Assembly: GCA_013791765.1 (NCBI GenBank)
Contig: VMTC01000042.1
Span: forward strand, 1-42,017
Direction: 5' to 3'
From: Rhodoferax sp.
GTDB lineage: Bacteria; Pseudomonadota; Gammaproteobacteria; Burkholderiales; Burkholderiaceae_C
DNA: 42,017 nucleotides
Below the pieces are notes generated by a model. It saw nothing but the letters and a program-made list of their open reading frames with translations, made no database searches and had not been told where the DNA came from. Positions 34,853 to 42,017 of this stretch are shown one piece after another. A program made the position numbers and the translations under genes. Every line of letters starts with the position of its first letter. Within the stretch, counting starts at the first letter, position 1.

Positions 34853-34914
34853 TTAACTGGCATGGTTCGAATTATCGGCGCTACCATGCCGGCGGAGCCA
34901 ATTCCCTATTGACG

Positions 34915-37575
34915 TCATGTCTGCGGTGAGGCAAGAGCCGCGCGTCGGCGGCGCAGCCAAAGCTTCTCGAACTCGACCGCGAAAAAGACCACGCTCGATG
35001 CAGCCAGGCACAGTGTCAACTCCGCCAGACTCAAGGCTTGGGTCCTAAAAATCGGGTTCAGTACGGGCACGTAAATCGTCGCCATCTGCAGTCCAAAGGT
35101 GAGCAGCACGGCGCCGAGCAAGGGCCGGTTGGACCCCAGGCCAAGGCTGAACAAAGACTCGGATTCCGAACGGATGGCCAGCACATGCGCCATCTGTCCC
35201 AATGTCAATACGGTAAACACCATGGTTTGCCAATGCGCATGGTCCGTGGACAAGGCCCAGGCCTGCACCAACAAACACAAACCGCCGAGCAGCAAACCAA
35301 CCCAAAGTATGTGCTGCCACATGCCCTGGGCGAACAAGTTCTCTTGTGGTGGGCGCGGCGGGCGCTGCATGACGCCGCGCTCAGCAGGTTCGGCTGCGAG
35401 CGCCAGGCCTGGCAGCCCGTCTGTGACCAGGTTGATCCACAGGATGTGGATCGGCAACAAGGGAATGGGCAGGGCCAGCAGCGGCGCCAAAAAAATCGTC
35501 CAGATCTCACCCGAATTGCTGGTCATCGTGTAACGGACAAATTTACGGATGTTGTCGTAAATGCGCCGGCCTTCACGCACCGCCGCCACAATGGTGGCAA
35601 AGTTGTCATCCAGCAGCACCAGGCTGGCTGCCTCGCGGGCTACGTCGGTGCCGCCGCGGCCCATGGCCACGCCAATATCAGCCTGCCTGAGAGCCGGTGC
35701 GTCGTTCACGCCATCCCCGGTCATTGCCACAAACTCGCCCCGCGCCTGCAAGGCCTGGACGATGCGAATCTTTTGCGCCGGGTCAACCCTTGCATAAACC
35801 CGCACGCTTGCTGCGCGCTCGCGCAGCGCCGAATCTGCCATCGCCGCCAGCGCCAAACCGGTCAGCACGTCGACGTCACCGTCTGCCACGATGCCCAGTC
35901 GCCGGGCGATCGCCAGCGCCGTAGCTGGATGGTCGCCGGTGATCATCACCGGTATGATGCCCGCTTGTTTGCAGTCGCGCACCGCCGCCATGGCTTCGGG
36001 GCGGGGCGGATCAATCAGGCCGATCAAGCCGATCAGACGCATATCGGACTCCAGCGCCGCAACGTCGCCAGGCACGGGCAGCGTTGTATGGGACCGGCTG
36101 GCCAAAGCCAGCACCCGCATGCCCTGCGCCGCCATGGCCTCTGCGGCTGCCAGCACCGCCTCCTGCTGCAGCGGCACCGGGCCATCCGAGCGCCATTGGG
36201 CACTGCACAAGGGAATCACCGATTCTGGCGCGCCCTTGGTGTACGCGATGAAACCACTGCCATCACGGTGCACGGTGCTCATGCGTTTGCGCTCTGAGTC
36301 AAAGGGCAGCTCTTGCAGCCGCTCAGACTCCTGCTCCAGCAGCGACTTGTCCAGGCCGGCCTGCAGCGCTACTTCTGTCAGCGCGGTCTCGGTCGGGTCG
36401 CCCTGCCACACCCCTTTGGCGTTGCGGCTGGCGTCATTGCACAGCGCTGCTGCGCGCAACAATTCCAGGTGGAGCGCTCCCGCCGCCTCGTCGCCTGGCA
36501 CCCACTGCTGGCCATCAGCCAGCAGCAACTCCGCGTGCATGCGGTTTTGCGTCAGGGTGCCGGTCTTGTCTGAACAGATATACGTGACCGAGCCGAGTGT
36601 TTCCACGGATGGCAGGCGGCGAATCAAGGCGTTGAGCGTCACCATGCGCCGTGCGCCCAGTGCCAGCAGCACCGTGACCACCACCGGCAAGGCCTCGGGG
36701 ATGGCGGCCACAGCCAGACTCACCGCGGTCAGGAGCATCAGGACCGGCTCTTCCCCGCGCAACACCCCGACCAGAAAAATGACAACACAAATGGCGAGCA
36801 CCACCAGCGCCAGCCGTTTGCCAAATGCTGCCAGGCGCCGCTGCAAGGGCGTGCTACGGTCACTGCCTTGGTCCAGCAGTCCGGCGACCTTGCCCAGTTC
36901 GGTGGCCATGCCGGTGGCCACCACCAGCCCGCGGCCGCGCCCGTGGGTGGCGGTGGTGCCTTTGAACGCCATGTTGAGCCGGTCGCCCAGCGCGTGAACC
37001 AGGCCGGTGAGTACCCGGGTGTGCTTTTCGACGTTGACGGATTCGCCTGTGAGCGCCGACTCGTCGACCCTGAGCTGAGCAATCTTTATCAAGCGCAGAT
37101 CCGCTGGAATCTTGTTGCCGGCCTCCAGCAACACAATATCCCCTGGCACCAACTCAGTCGCTGCCACCGTTTGCGCCTGCCCATCGCGCAGCACCGTGGC
37201 CTGGGCGGCGGCCAGTTGCTGCAATGCCGCCATGGCTTGATTGGCGCGCCAGATCTGAATAAAACCGATAACAGCGTTGAGCAGCACGATCACCAGAATG
37301 GCGAGCGTGTCAACCAAAGAACCCATGAAGCCAGAGATCACCGCGGCGCCGATCAGCACCAGAATCATGAAGTCCTTGAACTGATCGATGAACTGACCCA
37401 GCAGGCTGCGCCCCGGCAGGCTCCGGATTTCATTGGCGCCATGCTGCGCGGCCCGAAGACCCGCTTCAATAGCTGGCAAGCCTTGCTGTGGGTCTACCCC
37501 GTGCTCACGCGCCAGCTCCTGCGCCTCATGCAGGTGCCAGTTGTCTTTGGTCACCGGGGAGGCTTCTTGCGTCAT
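34915..37575 (-). CDS. P-type cation-transporting ATPase (P2, Ca2+-ATPase-like)
   Basis: 886 residues from the ATG at 37575 (MTQEASPVTKDN); a TTG two codons upstream is in frame. Domain order: N-terminal cation ATPase domain, TM1-2 (about 65-110), actuator with TGES at about 176, TM3-4 with PEALP at about 293, phosphorylation site CSDKTGTLTQN (Asp at about 336), the nucleotide-binding loop with KGAPESV, the hinge TGDGVNDAPALRQAD and six C-terminal TM helices. The PEALP motif in place of PEGLP and the overall length fit the P2A/P2B group; the ion (Ca2+ or Mn2+ most likely) cannot be fixed. It follows a universal stress protein by 28 bases. Confidence 0.92.
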   Translation of the reverse strand: MTQEASPVTKDNWHLHEAQELAREHGVDPQQGLPAIEAGLRAAQHGANEIRSLPGRSLLGQFIDQFKDFMILVLIGAAVISGFMGSLVDTLAILVIVLLNAVIGFIQIWRANQAMAALQQLAAAQATVLRDGQAQTVAATELVPGDIVLLEAGNKIPADLRLIKIAQLRVDESALTGESVNVEKHTRVLTGLVHALGDRLNMAFKGTTATHGRGRGLVVATGMATELGKVAGLLDQGSDRSTPLQRRLAAFGKRLALVVLAICVVIFLVGVLRGEEPVLMLLTAVSLAVAAIPEALPVVVTVLLALGARRMVTLNALIRRLPSVETLGSVTYICSDKTGTLTQNRMHAELLLADGQQWVPGDEAAGALHLELLRAAALCNDASRNAKGVWQGDPTETALTEVALQAGLDKSLLEQESERLQELPFDSERKRMSTVHRDGSGFIAYTKGAPESVIPLCSAQWRSDGPVPLQQEAVLAAAEAMAAQGMRVLALASRSHTTLPVPGDVAALESDMRLIGLIGLIDPPRPEAMAAVRDCKQAGIIPVMITGDHPATALAIARRLGIVADGDVDVLTGLALAAMADSALRERAASVRVYARVDPAQKIRIVQALQARGEFVAMTGDGVNDAPALRQADIGVAMGRGGTDVAREAASLVLLDDNFATIVAAVREGRRIYDNIRKFVRYTMTSNSGEIWTIFLAPLLALPIPLLPIHILWINLVTDGLPGLALAAEPAERGVMQRPPRPPQENLFAQGMWQHILWVGLLLGGLCLLVQAWALSTDHAHWQTMVFTVLTLGQMAHVLAIRSESESLFSLGLGSNRPLLGAVLLTFGLQMATIYVPVLNPIFRTQALSLAELTLCLAASSVVFFAVEFEKLWLRRRRAALASPQT

Positions 37576-37603
37576 TGTCAATTCAATCGGGGCTCAAGCC
37601 TTG

Positions 37604-38074
37604 TCATTGAGTCTCGTCAAGATCAGCATCTTCAACGTCAGGCTCTTGCGCCGCCTTGACAATCATGACTGGAACGTTTGCAGAATGAAGCACTTCATTT
37701 GACACAGAGCCCAGCAGCGCACTGCGCAAGGGACTCATGCCGCTGGCACCCATCACCACCAGATCGCAGCCAAAACGTTCCAGAATATCGATCAGGGTAT
37801 GGGCCGGGTCGCCCGTGGCCACTTCTGACTCGAAAGAAATGTTGGCCTGTTGCAAAAGTGCCTGAGCTGGCGCCAGCGTGTTGGCGCCGGCTGCGGCGCT
37901 GACCTCTTCAATCACTTGCGGGTCGTGTGCCACCATCAGTTCGTACAAGGTGGCAGGCTCCTGGACATTGGCCAGCACCATGCTGTTGGCCAAGCCGTCT
38001 TGTGCCATGCGAATGGCAAAGCGTACAGCGTCCAAAGAGACGGCAGAGCCGTCAACGGGTAAGAGTATTTTCAT
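37604..38074 (-). CDS. Universal stress protein (UspA family, ATP-binding type)
   Basis: 156 residues from the ATG at 38074 (MKILLPVDGSAVSLDAV), chosen because GGAG lies six bases upstream. The fold is a single Usp domain. The nucleotide-binding motif G-x2-G-x9-G-(S/T) is present in GASGMSPLRSALLGS. The tail is acidic (EPDVEDADLDETQ). It forms a probable operon with the P-type ATPase, so the two may respond together to stress or ion imbalance; that link is inferred from position. Confidence 0.93.
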   Translation of the reverse strand: MKILLPVDGSAVSLDAVRFAIRMAQDGLANSMVLANVQEPATLYELMVAHDPQVIEEVSAAAGANTLAPAQALLQQANISFESEVATGDPAHTLIDILERFGCDLVVMGASGMSPLRSALLGSVSNEVLHSANVPVMIVKAAQEPDVEDADLDETQ

Positions 38075-38203
38075 AATTTCTCCAATTTCATTTCTTAAGG
38101 GGTCTTGAGGATCAAAACAGGCAAAATTCAAGCGGGAGGCACGTGTTCGATTGCTCTTGTGCGGTGAACCAATATACGCCAGTCATGGAAAGCGAGCCAG
38201 ACG

Positions 38204-38704
38204 CTAGCTTTGGACCAGACTGCGAACCTTTTCAATCAACCGCTGGTTCACGTTGGGCGACACAAATTTGTCCACCTCACCCCCGAGCGCAGCGATTTCG
38301 CGCACGAAGGTGCTGGAGATGAACTGATACCTGTCGCTTGGCGTCAGGAAAACGGTTTCCACGTCAGGCATCAGGCTGCGGTTCATGCCAGCGAGCTGAA
38401 ATTCGTAGTCAAAGTCGGTCACGGCGCGCAGGCCGCGCACCATCGCCTTGGCGTTCTGCGACACCACAAAATCACGCAGCAAGCCCGAAAAACTGGCGAC
38501 CTGCACTTGGGGGTAGTCCTTGACCGCCTCGCGCGTCATGGCCATGCGCTCGTCCAGCGAGAACATCGCTTTTTTGTGGTGTCCGGCAGCCACGGCCACG
38601 ATGACACGGTCAAACAACTGGGTTGCGCGGCGCACCACATCTTCATGCCCCAGGGTAATCGGGTCAAAAGTGCCGGGATAAACAGCAATCACGTCGTTGG
38701 CCAT
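38204..38704 (-). CDS. coaD: Phosphopantetheine adenylyltransferase
   Basis: 166 residues from the ATG at 38704 ([20 protein letters not shown]), which includes the nucleotidyltransferase T-x-G-H motif; the frame upstream is longer but not family-like. [14 protein letters not shown] is the second conserved site, and [20 protein letters not shown] the substrate region. It makes dephospho-CoA in CoA synthesis. rsmD lies upstream on the same strand with 84 bases between. Confidence 0.97.
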   Translation of the reverse strand: MANDVIAVYPGTFDPITLGHEDVVRRATQLFDRVIVAVAAGHHKKAMFSLDERMAMTREAVKDYPQVQVASFSGLLRDFVVSQNAKAMVRGLRAVTDFDYEFQLAGMNRSLMPDVETVFLTPSDRYQFISSTFVREIAALGGEVDKFVSPNVNQRLIEKVRSLVQS

Positions 38705-38788
38705 GGTTTGCCTTTCAATGGGGTGAGGAAATAGCACATCGATTCATTGAGCCTCAAGGCCCGGCTCAAATGCATGAGACGGCGCCCG

Positions 38789-39451
38789 TCAAGCGCTCGC
38801 TTGCAGGCGCTTGAGCAGGTGAGCGTGAACCGCGCCGGCTTTCAGATGCCGGTGCACGTGCAGCTCGGCGCCCGCCAGTTGGGCGTCTGTCCACAAGATC
38901 GGTGCCTCGAGATAAACAAAGCCACCATTGGCCACGGCGCGACCAGCAGCTTGCAGCGCAGCTTCAAACAGCACGGAGTCAAACGGCGGATCCAGAAAAA
39001 TGGCGTCCATGCTGGCTGGGTCCAGGTGTTTGAGGGCGGCCACACCATCGCCGCGCACGATTTGCGTGGCGCTGGCCTGTAATTGCGTCTGAACGCGCTT
39101 GAGTTGCGCCACCAGGCCCGTGTCCTGCTCCACCAGCAAAACTTCCTTGGCGCCGCGCGAAGCAGCCTCGAAGCCCAGTACCCCGGTACCGGCGAAGGCA
39201 TCGATGCAACGCCAGCCGCTCAAGTCCTGGCCCAGCCAGTTGAACAGGGTCTCGCGCACGCGGTCCGGTGTGGGGCGCAGGCCTGGGTGCTCGACGACGG
39301 CGAGTTTGGTGCGTTTCCACAGGCCGCCGATGATGCGCACCTCATGGGTTTGCGGGGTACGGGGTCGGATTGGTCGGGCTGGTCTTTGGGATGCTGCAGG
39401 TTTGTCTTGTTTCATCAGGGATTTGGGGTGTAGAGAAGATTCTTGCGCCAT
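38789..39451 (-). CDS. rsmD: 16S rRNA (guanine966-N2)-methyltransferase RsmD
   Basis: 220 residues from the ATG at 39451; an ATG at 39415 gives a start closer to short homologues. The N-terminal RIIGGLWKRTKLAV, then RPTPDRVRETLFNWL, is the family signature. SAM-binding motif I is DAFAGTGVLGFEAASRGA, and the catalytic DPPF is in AIFLDPPFDS. It methylates G966 in 16S rRNA. The pair rsmD-coaD is conserved widely. Confidence 0.95.
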   Translation of the reverse strand: MAQESSLHPKSLMKQDKPAASQRPARPIRPRTPQTHEVRIIGGLWKRTKLAVVEHPGLRPTPDRVRETLFNWLGQDLSGWRCIDAFAGTGVLGFEAASRGAKEVLLVEQDTGLVAQLKRVQTQLQASATQIVRGDGVAALKHLDPASMDAIFLDPPFDSVLFEAALQAAGRAVANGGFVYLEAPILWTDAQLAGAELHVHRHLKAGAVHAHLLKRLQASA

Positions 39452-39464
39452 GGTAGCGCGCCCA

Positions 39465-40436
39465 CTAGTGCTCTGGCTCAGATGAGTTGTGATCTGCTAT
39501 GTGCAGGTCCTGGCTCTTGGTGTCGGCCGTTGAGTTTGGCCCACCCAGGCGACTGGGCACGATGGCGGCAGATTTGTGCGCGGGTTCCTTTGATTTTGAG
39601 CCGTATTCGTGCGAGTACACCCAGGTGAATTCAGCGCCGAGCAGAAAAATTTGCGCCGAAAAATAGACCCACAGCAACAACAGCACCAGGGAGCCGGCGG
39701 CACCAAAACCGGATGCGACGCCGGTGGTGCCCAGATACAGGCCGATCAGGAATTTGCCAATTTCGAACAACAGCGAGGTCACTGCCGCGCCCACCCACAC
39801 ATCGCGCCAGGCAATGCTGGCGCGCGGCATCAGCTTGTAAATCATGGCAAACAAGAAAGTGGAAATGGCAAATGAGACACCGAAGCTGAGCAGGTTCAGC
39901 ACGGTCTCCCATCCCAGAAAAAGGCCATTGCTCCATTTGCCCAGGGCGGCAATCACGGCGCTGACGACCAGTGACACCAGCAACAGAAACACCAGGCCAA
40001 GTACCAGACCAAAAGACAGCAGGCGCGTGCGTAAGAGCGCCCACAGGCTGTTTTCTTTGAGCGGGGCGGGAACACGCCAGATACGGTCAAGATCGCTCTG
40101 CAACTCCGCGAACACGGTGGTCGCACCAATCAGCAGCGTCACGATACTGATGACCGCTGCCAAAACCCCCTTGGCCGGTTCGCTGGCGCTCTTGAGCAGT
40201 CCTTGCACCGCGATGGCACCTTCCCAGCCGATGACACCCTGAATCTGCGCGACGATTTCACCGCGCGCGGCTTCCGGGCCAAACACCAGTCCGGCCACCG
40301 CGATCACGATGAGCAGCAGGGGTGCCATCGAAAACAGCGTGTAGTAGGCTAGCGCGGCGCCCATGCTCGGGGCGTAATCGTTGAGCCACGCCGCGACTGA
40401 TTTGTTGATCAGGTTCCAGATTTGCTTGAGGTACAT
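39465..40436 (-). CDS. YihY/BrkB-family inner membrane protein
   Basis: 323 residues from the ATG at 40436 (MYLKQIWNLINKSVAAWLND); the frame is open for another 116 codons but that part overlaps no homologous sequence. Family signature APSMGAALAYYTLFSMAPLL, then six predicted membrane helices ending near VLLLLWVYFSAQIFLLGAEF followed by TWVYSHEYG. The tail is polar. The family was once labelled RNase BN in error; the function is unclear and may be transport. It is placed between rsmD and the M16 pair, which in many relatives are adjacent. Confidence 0.92.
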   Translation of the reverse strand: MYLKQIWNLINKSVAAWLNDYAPSMGAALAYYTLFSMAPLLLIVIAVAGLVFGPEAARGEIVAQIQGVIGWEGAIAVQGLLKSASEPAKGVLAAVISIVTLLIGATTVFAELQSDLDRIWRVPAPLKENSLWALLRTRLLSFGLVLGLVFLLLVSLVVSAVIAALGKWSNGLFLGWETVLNLLSFGVSFAISTFLFAMIYKLMPRASIAWRDVWVGAAVTSLLFEIGKFLIGLYLGTTGVASGFGAAGSLVLLLLWVYFSAQIFLLGAEFTWVYSHEYGSKSKEPAHKSAAIVPSRLGGPNSTADTKSQDLHIADHNSSEPEH

Positions 40437-40515
40437 GGCGGGCCTTTGATGTGGCGAACTCCCCGTTGACAAGGGCCGCGCTGAATGGAGGCAGGAGTGT
40501 AAAGCGCCGGCTCCC

Positions 40516-41898
40516 TCATGGCTTGGCGTTGGCCCCACCCACGACCACCGTGACCATCGTGTTGGGCTGCAATTTGCGTTTGAACGCGGCCTTGATGTCT
40601 TGGACCGTGACTTGGCCCACTTGTTGCGTCCAGGTCTCCAGATAGTCCAGCGCCAGCCCATGCCAGGCGATGTTGGCCACGTTGCCCAGCAGCTTGGCGT
40701 TGCTGTCAATGCGCAGGGCAAAGCCACCGACGAGATTGTCTTTGGCGGCCTGGAGTTCAGCCTCGGTTGGGCCATCGGCAACAAAACGGCTTAACACCTC
40801 GCGTGCCACCTGCACCGCCTGCTCGGCCTGGTCGGGCCGGGTTTGCAGGCCCAGCGTGAACGCGCCGGCATGCAAGCCAGGTGCAAAGTAGCTGTAAACG
40901 CTGTAGCTCAAACCGCGCTTTTCTCGCACCTCGTTCGTCAGGCGCGACACAAAACCGCCTCCACCCAGGCTGTAGTTACCCACCGTCAGCGCAAAATAGT
41001 CCGGATCATGGCGCTTGAAGCCGGGTTGCCCGATCAGCACATGGGCCTGCGCTGAGTCAAAGGGCATCTGCTTGACGACCGGCTCTTGCAGCGCCGCCAC
41101 TTCTGGCACGTTGGGGAGCGCCGGGCAGGGGACATTGGCCGCTGGCAGACGCGCCAGTAACTGCGTCACCAAGGCCTCGGCTTGCGCCCGGTTGACAGCG
41201 CCCACCAGCGTCACCTTGGCCCGGCAGGGCAGAATCAGGCGGCCATGCAGTGAGCTCATGTCGGCCACTTTGACGCGCGCCAGCGTGTCCTCGGTCATCT
41301 CGTAACCATAGGGATGTTGCCCATAAACCGCCGTCCCAAAGGCGCGATCTGCCCATGTCGCCGGGCGTGTGTTTGCTTCTTTGAGGGCAGCGTTGAGGGT
41401 TTCACGCTCGCGCTGCCATATCAACTCAGGGAAGGCGGGTTCGCCGAGTTGGCGGGCCGCGAGTTGCACCGCTTGGCTCAGGAGTTCAGGGTAGCTTAGC
41501 GAACGCAGTGAAAAACTCATGCGGTCGCTGCCAGCGCTGGCGTGAAAGGAGGCGCCCAAATCAGCCCAGGCCTCACTCAAGGCGTTTTCGTCCAATGCGG
41601 GCTCAGGGGTGCTGCCACCTGCAACCTTGTTGGCAGTGGCCAATACGCCCTTGCCCGTCATGCTGGCGGTCACGCTGGCCAGCCCGGCCTGGTCGGGCGG
41701 GTCGCGGCGACTGCCGGCGTCAAAGTCAATTTGCACGTCCAGCATCGGGATGCCGGGGCTCTGCACCAGATAGACCTGCGCGCCGGAGGCTTGCGTCCAG
41801 TGCTCAATGGGAATGCCTGCTTGCGCAGGATTTATAAGAAATAGGGCTGTAGCCCACGTCCTTAATGCGTGAGTTGCTATCTTTTTAATATTAATCAT
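40516..41898 (-). CDS. M16-family peptidase subunit lacking the zinc motif (inactive partner)
   Basis: 460 residues from the ATG at 41898 (MINIKKIATHALRTW). The signal peptide ends at PAQA. M16 N- and C-terminal domains are recognisable (QIDFDAGSRRDPPDQAGLAS, later GGGGFVSRLTNEVREKRGLS and YSVYSYFAPG). Where the active enzyme has H-x-x-E-H, this protein has ASVTASMTGKG, so it cannot bind zinc and is the non-catalytic member of the pair. The catalytic partner is the gene cut by the window end just upstream. The signal peptide is encoded by repeat copy E. A TTG at 41934 in frame overlaps the partner's stop. Confidence 0.9.
   Translation of the reverse strand: MINIKKIATHALRTWATALFLINPAQAGIPIEHWTQASGAQVYLVQSPGIPMLDVQIDFDAGSRRDPPDQAGLASVTASMTGKGVLATANKVAGGSTPEPALDENALSEAWADLGASFHASAGSDRMSFSLRSLSYPELLSQAVQLAARQLGEPAFPELIWQRERETLNAALKEANTRPATWADRAFGTAVYGQHPYGYEMTEDTLARVKVADMSSLHGRLILPCRAKVTLVGAVNRAQAEALVTQLLARLPAANVPCPALPNVPEVAALQEPVVKQMPFDSAQAHVLIGQPGFKRHDPDYFALTVGNYSLGGGGFVSRLTNEVREKRGLSYSVYSYFAPGLHAGAFTLGLQTRPDQAEQAVQVAREVLSRFVADGPTEAELQAAKDNLVGGFALRIDSNAKLLGNVANIAWHGLALDYLETWTQQVGQVTVQDIKAAFKRKLQPNTMVTVVVGGANAKP
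41829..41888 (-). repeat. Dispersed ~55-60-bp repeat, copy E (encodes signal peptide)
   Basis: Read on the minus strand: GATAGCAACTCACGCATTAA, then GGACGTGGGCTACAGCCCTA and CTTATAAATCC. It encodes IATHALRTWATALFLINP of the M16 subunit. Its frame (ATA-GCA-ACT-CAC-GCA) matches copy D (GTA-GCT-GCT-AAC-GCT). Confidence 0.7.
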
Positions 41899-41930
41899 GA
41901 GGTGTACTTGGGTCAGTGGCAGTTGCCGCG

Positions 41931-42017
41931 TCAATGGCGTGTGCCCGCCGGGGGTGTGCGTGGTGTGCGGGTCTTGTCCAGTGGCTGCGGCAGCAGGACA
42001 GCCACCGTCAGCTGGTC
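41931..42017 (-). CDS. M16-family peptidase, C-terminal end (cut by window edge)
   Basis: The minus frame enters at the window edge and reads DQLTVAVLLPQPLDKTRTPR, then TPPAGTRH and a TGA at 41931-41933. LTVAVLLPQP resembles the end of M16 zinc peptidases. It should be the catalytic partner of the subunit encoded next. Only 28 residues are visible. Confidence 0.65.
   Translation of the reverse strand, partial: DQLTVAVLLPQPLDKTRTPRTPPAGTRH

Noticed and set aside
35038-36297. 419-codon plus-strand ORF opposite the P-type ATPase, and other long antisense ORFs (e.g. 4421-5269, 7125-7919, 35891-36997)
   Set aside because: They are shadows of G+C-rich genes. Composition is Arg/Gln/His or Ser/Arg-rich with no motifs, and the opposite strand encodes well-conserved proteins.
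40437-40784. 116-codon N-terminal extension of the YihY protein
   Set aside because: It overlaps the M16 gene out of frame; the membrane protein signature starts right after the ATG at 40436.

Overview
The window looks like a chromosomal segment of a betaproteobacterium of the Comamonadaceae (Rhodoferax/Polaromonas type). This rests on high G+C, on the Burkholderiales housekeeping order TPR protein-lolB-ispE-tRNA-Gln-prs-rplY-pth and M16/M16-rsmD-coaD-ferredoxin, and on protein character. The genus is an inference; no rRNA is present.

Layout. (1) 1-10826, almost all on the minus strand, is a signalling region: the start of a chemoreceptor-like protein, a single-domain response regulator, a large dCache/PAS histidine kinase, a REC-PAS-GGDEF-EAL protein, a NarL-type regulator and a REC-histidine kinase fusion. 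It is interrupted at about 990-3620 by an accessory island: a 173-bp MITE-like palindrome, a wrecked vapC, an AbiEii/AbiEi-like pair, an intact higA with only the tail of higB, and a second broken copy of a histidine-kinase 3' end. (2) 11067-15060 holds a phasin, a DUF2059 exported protein and a PAS-PAS-GGDEF-EAL protein. (3) 15155-19394 holds cytochrome c4 divergent from engB, an alpha/beta hydrolase and two membrane-lipid acyltransferases. (4) 19484-19816 is a CAU-anticodon tRNA split by a 255-nt group I intron, followed on the other side by hrcA, nadK, recN and rapZ. (5) 24316-28209 is mutY, a dynamin-like GTPase and mutM on the minus strand. (6) 28230-34033 is the plus-strand block TPR-lolB-ispE-tRNA-Gln-prs-rplY-pth. 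(7) 34547-42017, minus strand, is ferredoxin, a P-type ATPase with a universal stress protein, coaD, rsmD, a YihY membrane protein and an M16 peptidase pair.

Two signals cut across the gene annotation. A dispersed repeat of about 55-60 bp occurs at least five times (6585, 6844, 17606, 34101, 41829). Four of the copies supply coding sequence at gene ends, and two encode signal peptides in the same reading frame. A separate 41-bp element (37 of 41 positions identical) sits upstream of two response-regulator genes (923-963 and 9047-9087), which suggests shared control. The most distinctive single feature is the intron-containing tRNA. I found no complete insertion sequence, prophage, CRISPR array or obvious new defence operon.
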